Shown: in pieces, positions 8,691-17,268 of the stretch | How the letters are laid out: each line of letters begins with the position of its first letter | How positions within the stretch are numbered: the stretch's first letter is position 1 | Assembly (NCBI RefSeq): GCF_041438805.1 | Contig: NZ_CP109190.1 | Location: 6,882,001-6,946,000, forward strand | Length of the DNA: 64,000 bases | Direction: 5' to 3' | From: Streptomyces sp. NBC_01707 | GTDB taxonomy: Bacteria > Actinomycetota > Actinomycetes > Streptomycetales > Streptomycetaceae | The notes under the pieces: model-generated | Database searches by the model: none | Seen by the model: only the letters and a program-made list of their open reading frames with translations | Told to the model about the DNA's origin: nothing | Translations under genes and position numbers: made by a program

Positions 8691-9938
8691 TCAGCCCGCC
8701 GAGGGCTTCGCGGGCGGCGCCACCTTGTCCATCGGCTCCGTGGTCACCAGCTTCGGCTCGGCGGTGGCGCCCTTCCCGGTCAGCTTGGCCACGAACATCG
8801 GCTGGATCAGGGCGTGATCCTCGGCCCGCACCTGCTCCTTGCCCTTCACCCCGTCGAAGGTCCAGCCCTCCAGCGCCTTCGCCATGGCGGCGGGATCGGT
8901 GGCGCTGCCCTTCTCGACCGCGTGCACGATCATCTGTGCGGCGGTGAAGCCGTCGGGGGTGAACAGGTCAGGGGTGCCGCCCGCCTCGGTCACCGAGTCC
9001 AGCATCGACTTCTCCACGGCGTTGCCGCCGCCCGCACCGGGGAAGTAGTGCGCCAGGAACGAGACCTTGGAACCGGCGGCGCCGAAGATCGGGTACGAGG
9101 CCGTGCCGGCCAGCCCGGTGACGACCTTGGACGCGCCCAGCACGCCCTGCTGGTCCAGCGCGGTCCACAGCGCGGGGGCGGTGGAACCCGCCCAGGCCAC
9201 GAAGACCAGATCCGGACCGGCGGCCTTCACCTGCCGGGCGAACGGGGTCAGGTCCGTGGCGCTCGGCGGGGCCAGCACGGAGCCCACCTTCGCGCCCTTG
9301 CCGCCGAGGACGGCCTTGACCGCGGCGACGTTGGCCTGGCCGAAGGTGGAGTCCTGGGCCAGCACGGTGACCTTCTTGCCCTTGGCCTCGCCGAGCATCG
9401 TCCCGGCGGTGAGGATGTCCTGGTAGGACTGCCGGCCGGAGCGGAACGTGTAGTCGTTGATCCCGGTCACGGCGTCGGTCGCGGCGGGCCCGCTGACGTA
9501 CAGGACCTTGTTCTGCGCGGCGAGCGGCGCCATCTGCAGCGCGACCCCGGAGTCCGTGGTCCCGGCGAGCACCTTGTAGCCCTTGCCGATGAGGTTCTTC
9601 GCGGCGGAGACCGCCTTGCCCGGGTCGCCCGCGTCGTCCTGCTCGGTGACCTCGATGCGGTGCCCGGCGACCTTGCCGGTGCCGTTCGTCGCGTAGTCCA
9701 GGCCTGCCATGAACCCGTCGCGGTACTGCTTCCCGTAGTCCGCGAGCAGCCCGGTCCGGGAGTAGACCAGCCCCACCTTGACGGTCTGGCCCTTCGTGCC
9801 CTTGCCCGACGCGGAGTCCGCCTCACCCGCCTTCCCGGCGGCGGTGCAGCCGACCAGCAGGAGCCCTGCGGCGGCCAGGGTGACGACGGCGGAGAGGGAT
9901 CTGCGGTGGTGGACGGTGTCTGTGGCTCTGCGACGCAT
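8691..9938 (-). CDS. livK: substrate-binding lipoprotein of the liv-type ABC transporter
   Basis: A 415-residue secreted binding protein. The N-terminus has a positively charged start, a hydrophobic stretch and a lipobox LLLVGC, so it should be lipid-anchored outside the membrane. The mature part starts near VKVGLVYSRTGLLADYGKQY, typical of the Peripla_BP_6 family. The motif DSTFGQANVAAVKAVL is also characteristic. ATG 9938 has a GAGGAG ribosome site upstream. It is the first gene of the operon livK-G-F-H-M-hydrolase. The ligand may be a branched-chain or hydrophobic amino acid, or an aromatic or ester compound. Confidence 0.88.
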   Translation of the reverse strand: MRRRATDTVHHRRSLSAVVTLAAAGLLLVGCTAAGKAGEADSASGKGTKGQTVKVGLVYSRTGLLADYGKQYRDGFMAGLDYATNGTGKVAGHRIEVTEQDDAGDPGKAVSAAKNLIGKGYKVLAGTTDSGVALQMAPLAAQNKVLYVSGPAATDAVTGINDYTFRSGRQSYQDILTAGTMLGEAKGKKVTVLAQDSTFGQANVAAVKAVLGGKGAKVGSVLAPPSATDLTPFARQVKAAGPDLVFVAWAGSTAPALWTALDQQGVLGASKVVTGLAGTASYPIFGAAGSKVSFLAHYFPGAGGGNAVEKSMLDSVTEAGGTPDLFTPDGFTAAQMIVHAVEKGSATDPAAMAKALEGWTFDGVKGKEQVRAEDHALIQPMFVAKLTGKGATAEPKLVTTEPMDKVAPPAKPSAG

Positions 9939-10038
9939 GGTGACCGGCTCCTCGGCGGGATTCCTGTGATGTCGCCGAACCGTATGAACACCGTGGCGCC
10001 GTCGACATGGTGCAGGACGCCCCACCTGAGGCGGTGCG

Positions 10039-10057
10039 CATGTGCGGGCCGCACATG
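10039..10057. promoter_or_regulatory. perfect 19-bp palindrome upstream of the liv operon
   Basis: CATGTGCGGGCCGCACATG has 9-bp perfect arms around a single G. It lies 101 bp before the livK start and 157 bp after the end of the TetR gene, both on the minus strand, so it most likely belongs to the liv promoter region. It could be an operator or a hairpin ending the tetR transcript. The rest of 9939-10213 shows no gene. Confidence 0.4.
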
Positions 10058-10213
10058 GCCCGAGGTCGCGGGTGAAGGAGCGCGGCCCGCGGGCAGGCCC
10101 TCGTCAACGCCCCTTCGTCTGCGGGGCCATGACCCCGCGCCGTGGCCCGTCGGTACGGACCGCCCGGACCGGCCCGGGTCCCGTCGTGTGCCCGGCGTCC
10201 GCCGAGCGAAGCG

Positions 10214-10825
10214 CTAGGACGCTTCCGGAGGTGTCGTCACGTCGATCAGCCGGCACACCGTCTCGATGTCTATCTTCACCTGGGCGATCGACGCCCGTCC
10301 CGACAGCCAGGTGATCAGCGCCGAGTGCCAGGTGTGCTCGATGACCCGGACCGCGGACAGCTGCTCGGGCGTCGGGTGCTCCAGCCCCATCGAGTCCAGG
10401 ATGATCGCCGTCGTGAGCCGCGAGACGGTGTCCACCTCGGGGCTCACGCTGCGGTCCGCGAAGGTCAGCGCCCGCACCATCGCGTCCGCCAGATGCGGTT
10501 CCCGCTGCAGCGCGCGGAACGCCCGCATCAGTGTGTCGGCGACCCGCTGCGCCGCGTCGTCCCCGGCCGGAGGTCGTTTGCGCAGCGTCCCATGCATGTG
10601 CTGCAGCTGGTCCTGCATGGTGGCGACCAGCAGATGGATCTTGGACGGGAAGTACCGGTACAGCGTGCCCAGGGCGACCCCGGCGGCCTCCGCCACCTCG
10701 CGCATCTGCACCGCCTCGAACCCGCCCCTGCTGGCGAGCTGGGCGCTGGCGTGCAGGATGCGGCGGCGGCGGGCCTCCTGCCGTTCCGTCAGGGGCGGCG
10801 ATGCCTGCTTGGCTTCCGCTGTCAT
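10214..10825 (-). CDS. kstR: KstR-like TetR-family repressor
   Basis: A 203-residue TetR regulator. The N-terminal helix-turn-helix region reads GGFEAVQMREVAEAAGVALG followed by TLYRYFPSKIHLLVA. From memory this is very close to mycobacterial KstR, the repressor of cholesterol degradation genes, and similarity continues in the ligand domain (LADAMVRALTFAD). ATG 10825 was chosen because KstR proteins begin just before the helix-turn-helix and the 32 extra codons upstream look non-coding. A perfect KstR motif lies upstream at 10986-10999, which suggests autoregulation. The ligand is expected to be an acyl-CoA thioester. Confidence 0.82.
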   Translation of the reverse strand: MTAEAKQASPPLTERQEARRRRILHASAQLASRGGFEAVQMREVAEAAGVALGTLYRYFPSKIHLLVATMQDQLQHMHGTLRKRPPAGDDAAQRVADTLMRAFRALQREPHLADAMVRALTFADRSVSPEVDTVSRLTTAIILDSMGLEHPTPEQLSAVRVIEHTWHSALITWLSGRASIAQVKIDIETVCRLIDVTTPPEAS

Positions 10826-10985
10826 GTGTCCCCATCCATGGCTTCTGTCCGCAACCGGAGGAGGCGCGTGGGCTCCCGGCGGCGCACAGCATGCCAGGGT
10901 GCCGGTCGTGGCGCGAATCACCTGATCCGGCCGTTGCGCCGACGCTACCTGCCGGTAGATTCGTAGCTCATTGAACGTTCCAGTC

Positions 10986-10999
10986 TGAAACTTGTTCTA
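10986..10999. promoter_or_regulatory. KstR-type operator 1 (between kstR and the glycosyltransferase)
   Basis: TGAAACTTGTTCTA fits the published KstR consensus TnnAACnnGTTnnA at every fixed base. It lies in the divergent intergenic region, 161 bp before kstR and 55 bp before the glycosyltransferase start. A partial half-repeat GAACGTTC is found next to it at 10973-10980. It probably mediates autoregulation of kstR and may also affect the divergent cassette. Confidence 0.7.
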
Positions 11000-11053
11000 G
11001 ATTAGCGCGAGCGGTTACGCTCCGGCGAACACGCAGTGAGAAGGGGGCCGAGT

Positions 11054-12388
11054 GTGACCGCTGAGGCCATAGAGACGGGCCCCCGCACGGGCAGTGACAC
11101 GTCGGCCGCCACCGCCGACGGGCGACCGTTGCGCATCGCACTCCTCACCTACAAGGGCAACCCCTTCTGCGGCGGCCAGGGCGTGTACGTACGCCACCTC
11201 GGCCGCGAGCTCGCCCGCCTGGGCCACAGCGTCGAAGTGATCGGCGCCCAGCCCTATCCCGTGCTCGACGAGGGTGTCCCGCTCACCGAGCTGCCGAGCC
11301 TGGACCTCTACCGCCAGCCCGACCCGTTCCGCACCCCGAAGCGCGGCGAGTACCGGGACTGGATCGACGCCACCGAGGTCGCCACCATGTGGACCGGCGG
11401 CTTCCCGGAACCGCTCACCTTCAGCCTGCGTGCCCGCCGCCATCTCGCCGCCCGTCGCGGCCAGTTCGACGTCATCCACGACAACCAGACCCTCGGGTAC
11501 GGGTTGTTGGCGGACCTCGGCGCCCCGCTCGTCACCACCATCCACCACCCCATCACCGTCGACCGGCAGCTGGATCTGGACGCCGCCGACAGCCGGCGCC
11601 GCCGCGCCTCCGTGCGCCGCTGGTACGCCTTCACCCGCATGCAGAAGCGAGTGGCGCGCAGGCTGCCGTCGGTGCTCACCGTCTCCGGCTCCTCCAAGCA
11701 GGAGATCGTCGACCATCTCGGGGTGCGGCAGGACCGGATCCATGTCGTGCACATCGGCGCGGACACCGACCTGTGGTCGCCCGACCCGTCGGTCGCCGAG
11801 GTGCCCGGCCGGATCGTCACCACCTCCAGCGCCGACGTCCCGCTGAAGGGCCTCGTCCACCTCGTCGAGGCGCTCGCCGAACTCCGTACCGAGAACCCGC
11901 AGGCGCACCTCGTGGTCGTCGGCAAGAGGGCCGAGGACGGACCCGTCGCGCAGGCCATCGAGCGGTACGGACTCCAGGACGCCGTCCGGTTCGTCAAGGG
12001 CATCAGCGACGCCGAACTCGTCGACCTGGTGCGCAGCGCCGAGGTCGCCTGCGTCCCCTCGCTGTACGAAGGGTTCTCGCTGCCCGCCGCCGAGGCCATG
12101 GCCACCGGCACCCCGCTCGTCGCGACCACCGGCGGTGCGATCCCCGAGGTCGCGGGTCCGGACGGCGAGACCTGTCTGGCCGTGCAGCCCGCCGACGCCG
12201 GGGCCCTGGCCGCCGCGCTCGCCCGGCTGCTCGGCGACCCGGAGCTGCGGGCCCGGCTCGGCGCCGCGGGCCGCGCCCGGGTGCTGGCCCGGTTCACCTG
12301 GAAGCAGGCGGCCATCGGCACCGCGGAGCTCTACCGGCAGGCGATCGCCGCCCGCGCCGCCACCACGCAACCCGGCGGCCGACGGTGA
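11054..12388 (+). CDS. GT4-family glycosyltransferase
   Basis: A 444-residue GT-B glycosyltransferase. The acceptor-side Gly-rich loop GNPFCGGQGVYVRHL is near residue 25. The donor domain has the GT4 E-x7-E region, PSLYEGFSLPAAEAMATGTP, followed by TTGGAIPEV. No signal or membrane segment is seen. It probably moves a sugar from a nucleotide donor to a lipid or polyprenyl acceptor. GTG 11054 was preferred over GTG 11036 because a GGGGG ribosome site lies 6 bp upstream. It leads a three-gene cassette with a methyltransferase and a toroid-fold protein; the last two are translationally coupled. Confidence 0.85.
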   Translation: MTAEAIETGPRTGSDTSAATADGRPLRIALLTYKGNPFCGGQGVYVRHLGRELARLGHSVEVIGAQPYPVLDEGVPLTELPSLDLYRQPDPFRTPKRGEYRDWIDATEVATMWTGGFPEPLTFSLRARRHLAARRGQFDVIHDNQTLGYGLLADLGAPLVTTIHHPITVDRQLDLDAADSRRRRASVRRWYAFTRMQKRVARRLPSVLTVSGSSKQEIVDHLGVRQDRIHVVHIGADTDLWSPDPSVAEVPGRIVTTSSADVPLKGLVHLVEALAELRTENPQAHLVVVGKRAEDGPVAQAIERYGLQDAVRFVKGISDAELVDLVRSAEVACVPSLYEGFSLPAAEAMATGTPLVATTGGAIPEVAGPDGETCLAVQPADAGALAAALARLLGDPELRARLGAAGRARVLARFTWKQAAIGTAELYRQAIAARAATTQPGGRR

Positions 12389-12450
12389 CCCCGCGGCCCG
12401 CCCCCGCTGTCCCCGCCCCCTGAACCCCTCGACCGCGAAAGCAGGCACTT

Positions 12451-13215
12451 GTGCTGACCGTGGACTTCACCCGCTTCCCGCTCGCCGCAGGCGACCGAGT
12501 GCTCGACCTGGGCTGCGGCGCCGGACGCCACGCCTTCGAGTGCTACCGGCGCGGCGCCCAGGTCGTGGCACTCGACCGGAACGGCGAGGAGATCCGCGAG
12601 GTCGCGAAGTGGTTCGCGGCGATGAAGGAGGCCGGCGAGGCCCCCGCCGGTGCCACCGCCACCGCGATGGAGGGTGACGCGCTCAACCTGCCGTTCCCCG
12701 ACGAGTCCTTCGACGTCGTCATCATCTCCGAGGTGATGGAGCACATCCCCGACGACAAGGGCGTGCTCGCCGAGATGGTCCGGGTCCTCAAGCCGGGCGG
12801 CCGGATCGCGATCACCGTGCCGCGGTACGGCCCCGAGAAGGTCTGCTGGACGCTCTCCGACGCGTACCACGAGGTCGAGGGCGGCCACATCCGCATCTAC
12901 AGGGCCGACGAGCTCCTCGGCAAGATCCGCGGCGCCGGCCTCAAGCCGTACGGCACCCACCACGCGCACGCGCTGCACTCCCCGTACTGGTGGCTCAAGT
13001 GCGCGTTCGGCGTCGACAACGACAAGGCGTTGCCGGTCCGTGCGTACCACAAGCTGCTGGTCTGGGACATCATGAAGAAGCCGGCCGTCACCCGGGTCGC
13101 CGAGCAACTGCTCAACCCGGTCGTCGGCAAGAGTTTCGTCGCGTACGCCACCAAGCCGCACCTGCCCAAGGCCGCTGCCGCTGCCGCGGACGACCTTTCG
13201 AAGGCCGAGGCGTGA
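12451..13215 (+). CDS. class I SAM-dependent methyltransferase
   Basis: A 254-residue methyltransferase. Motif I is VLDLGCGAGRHA near residue 21, the acidic residue after beta-2 is in VVALDRNGEE, and the VVIISEVMEHIPDD and VRVLKPGGRIAITVPR stretches correspond to motifs II and III of Methyltransf_11 proteins. It follows the glycosyltransferase by 62 bp and overlaps the next gene by 4 bp (GTGA, 13212-13215). The protein is probably a tailoring enzyme for the product of the glycosyltransferase or for a polyprenyl compound. GTG 12451 is the start that places motif I at the usual distance. Confidence 0.88.
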   Translation: MLTVDFTRFPLAAGDRVLDLGCGAGRHAFECYRRGAQVVALDRNGEEIREVAKWFAAMKEAGEAPAGATATAMEGDALNLPFPDESFDVVIISEVMEHIPDDKGVLAEMVRVLKPGGRIAITVPRYGPEKVCWTLSDAYHEVEGGHIRIYRADELLGKIRGAGLKPYGTHHAHALHSPYWWLKCAFGVDNDKALPVRAYHKLLVWDIMKKPAVTRVAEQLLNPVVGKSFVAYATKPHLPKAAAAAADDLSKAEA

Positions 13216-14288
13216 CCACTCCCGAGCAGACCGAACACCTCGTGCTGCCCGGAGTGCTCACCGCGGAGCAGGCGACGGAGACCGTCGCCGCGCTGCTCGC
13301 CGTGCAGCGCGAGGACGGCGCGCTGCCCTGGTTCCGAGGCCACCACCTCGACCCGTGGGACCACACCGAGGCCGCCATGGCCCTCGACGCGGCCGGCGAG
13401 CACGCCGCCGCGGAACGCGCGTACGACTGGCTCGCCCGGCACCAGAACAAGGACGGCTCCTGGTACGCCGCCTACCATGACGGCGACCCGGACCGGCCGA
13501 CCGACCGGGGCCTGGAGTCCAACTTCTGCGCGTACGTGGCCGTCGGCGTCTGGCACCACTACCTCGCCACCGGCGACGACGGGTTCATCGACCGGATGTG
13601 GCCGACCGTGTACGCGGCCGTCGAATTCGTCCTGCGGCTCCAGCAGCCCGGCGGCCAGATCGGCTGGAAGCGCGAACCCGACGGCACCCCCGTCGACGAC
13701 GCCCTGCTGACCGGCAGCTCCTCCATCCACCAGGCACTGCGCTGCGCACTCGCCATCGCCGAGCAGCGCGAGGAGCCGCAGCCGGACTGGGAGCTGGCGA
13801 CCGGCGCGCTCGCGCACGCGATCCGCAGTCATCCCGAACGCTTCCTCGACAAGAGCCGCTACTCGATGGACTGGTACTACCCGGTCCTCGGCGGCGCGCT
13901 CACCGGAGCGGCCGCCAAGGAACGGATGGAGGAGGCCTGGGACAGCTTCGTCGTCCCCGGACTCGGGGTGCGCTGCGTGCTGCCCAACCCTTGGGTGACG
14001 GGCGGCGAGAGCTGCGAACTCGCCCTGGCTCTCTGGGTGATGGGGGAGTCCGACCGGGCCCTGGAGATCCTCCAGTCCATCCAGCATCTGCGCGCCGACG
14101 GCGGCTTGTACTGGACGGGGTACGTCTTCGAGGGCAACCGGGCGTTCTGGCCGGAGGAACTCACCACCTGGACCGCCGGATCGCTGCTGCTCGCCGTGGC
14201 CGCCCTGGGGGGCGACGAGGCGACCGTCGCGGTCTTCGGCGGCGAACGGCTGCCGACGGGCCTGGAGCCGGACTGCTGCGCCCCCTAG
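13212..14288 (+). CDS. prenyltransferase / squalene-cyclase-like alpha-alpha toroid protein
   Basis: A 358-residue protein with an alpha/alpha-barrel of the type found in squalene cyclases, prenyltransferase beta subunits and some glycosidases. Repeat-like stretches such as LLAVQREDGALPWF, LARHQNKDGSWYAAY and LRLQQPGGQIGW have the QxxDGxW flavour of these repeats. No DxDD catalytic motif of class II terpene cyclases is apparent, so a glycoside-processing or binding role is equally possible. GTG 13212 overlaps the methyltransferase stop. It ends the cassette; the whole set is recognisable to me as conserved in Streptomyces but of unknown function. Confidence 0.75.
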   Translation: MTTPEQTEHLVLPGVLTAEQATETVAALLAVQREDGALPWFRGHHLDPWDHTEAAMALDAAGEHAAAERAYDWLARHQNKDGSWYAAYHDGDPDRPTDRGLESNFCAYVAVGVWHHYLATGDDGFIDRMWPTVYAAVEFVLRLQQPGGQIGWKREPDGTPVDDALLTGSSSIHQALRCALAIAEQREEPQPDWELATGALAHAIRSHPERFLDKSRYSMDWYYPVLGGALTGAAAKERMEEAWDSFVVPGLGVRCVLPNPWVTGGESCELALALWVMGESDRALEILQSIQHLRADGGLYWTGYVFEGNRAFWPEELTTWTAGSLLLAVAALGGDEATVAVFGGERLPTGLEPDCCAP

Positions 14289-14316
14289 GGGTGGGCCCGA
14301 CGGCCGGGCCGGGGTG

Positions 14317-14610
14317 TCACGGACGGCGGATCCGGCCCGCCACCGCGTGTCCGATGAAGAGATAGACGACGGCTGCGAGGCCGTATCCGGAGACGACCCG
14401 CGCCCAGGCCTCGTCGAACGTGAAGAGGTCGTACGACCAGCCGGCCAGCCAGCGGGCGGCGTCCTTGACGAAGGCCACGAGGTCGTTGCCCCGGTTCGCG
14501 TCCAGCAGGTACATCAGGATCCACAAGCCGATGATGAAGGCCATGAGGTCGGCCACCACGGCTATGACACGTGCGGCGGTGCTGCTTCTCGTGCCTGTTC
14601 CAGGAGACAT
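14317..14610 (-). CDS. small two-helix membrane protein
   Basis: A 97-residue protein with two hydrophobic segments, one around VIAVVADLMAFIIGLWILMY and one around VVSGYGLAAVVYLFIG, separated by a loop with an acidic and aromatic region (WSYDLFTFDEAWARV). It has no recognised domain. I chose ATG 14610, but no strong ribosome site is visible; an upstream in-frame start at 14733 would add 41 residues of unlikely composition. It is convergent with the cassette before it, only 28 bp away. The function is unknown. Confidence 0.6.
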   Translation of the reverse strand: MSPGTGTRSSTAARVIAVVADLMAFIIGLWILMYLLDANRGNDLVAFVKDAARWLAGWSYDLFTFDEAWARVVSGYGLAAVVYLFIGHAVAGRIRRP

Positions 14611-14763
14611 GGGTATCGGTTTGCCGTTTTCCGAGGCCTGAAACCCGGTCGGCACCCCTTGAGTGGCGTGGTACGCGGACCCGGGTGAGCCTGGCAGGGC
14701 GTGCCGCACTGCGGCACCAACCGTCGAACTCACCGTCGATGTGCCCCGTCAGGGAGGCCCGCT

Positions 14764-15315
14764 GTGCCCAGTTCCGTACCGCTCCGCCGTCTGTTCGTGG
14801 CGCTGCTGCTGTCCTGCACCGTCCTGGTGAGCACCACGGCGTGCGGCAACGACTCCGGCACGAGCGCCGGGGCCTCCGCCTCACCGAGCGGTACGGCGTC
14901 GGCGCAGAAGCAGAAGCTCGCCAAGACGCGGTTCGTCGCCAACGCCGGGCTCGCTGCGGGCGCGACGTACCAGTGGATCATCAAGCCGTACCGTGCGGGC
15001 AAGTTCAAGAAGGGCGCGGACGGACGGACCTTCGCGCTGGTCAAGGCCGGGCTCGCGGGCGGCTTCGCCTACAACCGGCTCAAGGCGGCAGCGGAGAACG
15101 CCAAGGGCGACCCGCTGCTGTCGAAGGCGGTCGCACCGCTGACGGCGGGCATCGAGTCGCTCAAGGGGATGGGCACCAAGCTCCGCAACGGCCAGGCGGG
15201 CGCGGGGGACGTCGGCGCGTTCGAGGACGTCATCACCAACATCAAGGACGCCGGCAAGAGTGCGGGCGCCGAGGTGAAGGACCAGGTGCCGTCCGCCTCC
15301 CAGCTCGGCGGATGA
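14764..15315 (+). CDS. putative lipoprotein of unknown function
   Basis: A 183-residue secreted protein. A signal peptide (RRLFVALLLSCTVLVST) ends in a lipobox-like TTAC, followed by a Ser/Gly/Thr-rich linker. The mature domain contains Ala/Gly/Lys-rich helices and the stretch ATYQWIIKPYRAGKFKKG. I do not recognise the family. GTG 14764 has a GGGAGG ribosome site 5-6 bp upstream, which decides against the ATG-like codon at 14701. It stands between two oppositely oriented or unrelated genes, so no operon partner suggests a role. Confidence 0.7.
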   Translation: MPSSVPLRRLFVALLLSCTVLVSTTACGNDSGTSAGASASPSGTASAQKQKLAKTRFVANAGLAAGATYQWIIKPYRAGKFKKGADGRTFALVKAGLAGGFAYNRLKAAAENAKGDPLLSKAVAPLTAGIESLKGMGTKLRNGQAGAGDVGAFEDVITNIKDAGKSAGAEVKDQVPSASQLGG

Positions 15316-15355
15316 CCGCGCGGGGGAGGTGTCGCACGAGCAATAGGGTGCCGTC

Positions 15356-16132
15356 ATGACGCTTCTGGCACACGACCACTACTGTGAAGAGATCCTCCGT
15401 CAGACCGACGGGCTGAGAGCCGTGATCAGCGGCGCGGACCTCGGCGCGAAGGTGCCGACCTGCCCCGAGTGGACGCTGCGCGACCTCGCGGTCCACGTCG
15501 GCGGCGCCCACCGCTGGGTCAACGAGATCGTCCGGACCCGGGCGACCGAGGAGGTCCCGGACGAGCGGGTTCCGCAGTTCACGCCGGACGGTGACGACCC
15601 CGCTGTACTCGACGCGTGGCTGACCGACGGGGCCGCGAAGACCGTCGCCTCCCTGCGTGAGGCCGGTGCCGGTCAGCCGGTCTGGGCCTGGGCATGGGAC
15701 CGGAGCGCCGGATTCTGGGCGCGGCGCATGGCCCACGAGACGGTCGTCCACCGCGCGGATGCTGCCGTCACGGTGAACGCCGACTACGAGGTGGCGCCCG
15801 AGCTGGCGGCGGACACGATCGACGAATGGCTGGAGATCGTCGCCTTCGCGCAGTCCGAGGGGGACAGGGAGGCCGCGGAGCTCCGGGGCGCCGGAAGGTC
15901 CCTTCATCTGCATGCCACGGACACGCCCGGGGCGGAGTGGCTGATCGAGTTCGGCGACGACGGGTTCACCTGGCGGCGGGCGCACGAGAAGGCGACGGTC
16001 GCGGTGCGCGGGCCGCTCACCGATCTGATGCTGGTGTTCAACCGGCGGCAGGGCGTGGACAGCGGGCGCGTCGAGGTGTTGGGGGAGCGGGAGCTGCTGG
16101 ACTTCTGGCTCGAGCGGGCGACGTTCTCATGA
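15356..16132 (+). CDS. maleylpyruvate-isomerase-family mycothiol-dependent enzyme
   Basis: A 258-residue protein of the DinB-like four-helix type (TIGR03083 family in my memory). His residues that would hold the metal are seen in LAVHVGGAH near residue 50 and in MAHETVVHRADA near residue 128. The N-terminal CPEWTLRDL region is a family hallmark. Such enzymes use mycothiol, the actinobacterial thiol, in isomerisation or S-transfer reactions. The ATG at 15356 is preceded by a weak site. It is convergent with the LLM oxidoreductase, 9 bp away. The substrate is unknown. Confidence 0.82.
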   Translation: MTLLAHDHYCEEILRQTDGLRAVISGADLGAKVPTCPEWTLRDLAVHVGGAHRWVNEIVRTRATEEVPDERVPQFTPDGDDPAVLDAWLTDGAAKTVASLREAGAGQPVWAWAWDRSAGFWARRMAHETVVHRADAAVTVNADYEVAPELAADTIDEWLEIVAFAQSEGDREAAELRGAGRSLHLHATDTPGAEWLIEFGDDGFTWRRAHEKATVAVRGPLTDLMLVFNRRQGVDSGRVEVLGERELLDFWLERATFS

Positions 16133-16141
16133 GACGTGCGC

Positions 16142-17155
16142 TCAGGCGTTGTTGAGATCTGCCAGTACGCGCAGCGTGTGGGGATCCGGTGCCGTGATCA
16201 GCAGGTCGGTCACCGGGCCCTTGCGCCACAACTCCAGTCGCTCCGCGATTCGTTCACGCGGTCCGACGAGCGAGATCTCGTCGGCGAACGCGTCCGGAAC
16301 GGCCAGCACCGCCTCCTCCTTTCGGCCCTCCAGGAACAGCCGCTGGATCCGTCGCGCCTCCTCCTCGAAGCCCATCCGGGCCATCAGGTCGGCATGGAAG
16401 TTGCGGGCGGCATGCCCCATCCCCCCGATGTAGAAACCGAGCATCGCCTTCACCGGCAGCAGCCCCTCCGCGACATCGTCACAGACGTGCGCGCGGGCCA
16501 TCGGCGCGATCATGAAGCCGTCGGGGAGGCCGGCCAGCGAAGCCACGTACACGTCGGTGCGCAGCGGCGACCAGTACAGCGGCAGCCAGCCGTCCGCGAT
16601 CCGCGTCGTCTGCGCGATGTTCTTCGGCCCCTCCGCGCCCAGCAGCACGGGCAGCCCGGCTCGCAGCGGATGGGTGATCGGCTTCAGCGGCTTGCCGAGA
16701 CCGGTCGCGTCCGGACCGGTGTACGGATGCGAGTGGAAGCGTCCGGCCAGCTCGACAGGGGCCTCACGCCTGAGCACTTGACGGATGATCTCGACGTACT
16801 CGCGGGTGGCGGTCAGTGGACTCCTCGGGAACGGGCGCCCGTACCAGCCCTCCACCACCTGCGGCCCGGAGAGCCCGAGCCCCAGCATCATCCGGCCGCC
16901 GGAGAGATGGTCGAGGGTCAGCGCGTGCATGGCGGTCGCGGTCGGGGTGCGCGCCGCCATCTGCGCGATGCCGGTGCCGAGCCGGATACGGGAGGTGTGG
17001 GCCGCGATCCAGGTCAGCGGGGTGAAGGCGTCGGAGCCCCAGGCCTCCGCCGTCCACACCGAGTCGTAGCCCAGCCGCTCCGCCTCGCGGGCGAGCTCCA
17101 GATGGGCGGGATCCGGGCCGCGGCCCCAGTAGCCGAGAGCGAGTCCGAGCCGCAT
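16142..17155 (-). CDS. LLM-class F420-dependent oxidoreductase (Rv3520c-like)
   Basis: A 337-residue luciferase-like TIM-barrel oxidoreductase. The N-terminus MRLGLALGYWGRGPD and the GYDSVWTAEAWGSDAFTPL stretch match the F420-dependent family I know as Rv3520c-type, whose mycobacterial member belongs to the KstR regulon. The region RIRLGTGIAQMAARTP is part of the F420 site. I used ATG 17155 because six upstream codons would otherwise run through a palindrome (17177-17189) that looks like an operator. The substrate is unknown; steroid or other lipid intermediates are possible. Confidence 0.85.
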   Translation of the reverse strand: MRLGLALGYWGRGPDPAHLELAREAERLGYDSVWTAEAWGSDAFTPLTWIAAHTSRIRLGTGIAQMAARTPTATAMHALTLDHLSGGRMMLGLGLSGPQVVEGWYGRPFPRSPLTATREYVEIIRQVLRREAPVELAGRFHSHPYTGPDATGLGKPLKPITHPLRAGLPVLLGAEGPKNIAQTTRIADGWLPLYWSPLRTDVYVASLAGLPDGFMIAPMARAHVCDDVAEGLLPVKAMLGFYIGGMGHAARNFHADLMARMGFEEEARRIQRLFLEGRKEEAVLAVPDAFADEISLVGPRERIAERLELWRKGPVTDLLITAPDPHTLRVLADLNNA

Positions 17156-17176
17156 GACGGTCCCTCCGACCATGTA

Positions 17177-17189
17177 TGACGATGCGTCA
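17177..17189. promoter_or_regulatory. TGACG-ATG-CGTCA operator-like palindrome
   Basis: A perfect 5-bp-arm inverted repeat TGACGATGCGTCA lies 21 bp before the LLM oxidoreductase start. Its reverse complement TGACGCATCGTCA differs at one base from the sequence upstream of the thiolase-like gene (24987-24999). That similarity suggests a common repressor, probably of the TetR family. The protein that binds is not identified here. Confidence 0.55.
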
Positions 17190-17268
17190 GTTCGATCCGC
17201 ACGGACGGAGGGTACGACAGCGGCCCCCCGCCCGGAAGGGGCGAGGGGCCGACAGGAAGGGGCTGTGG

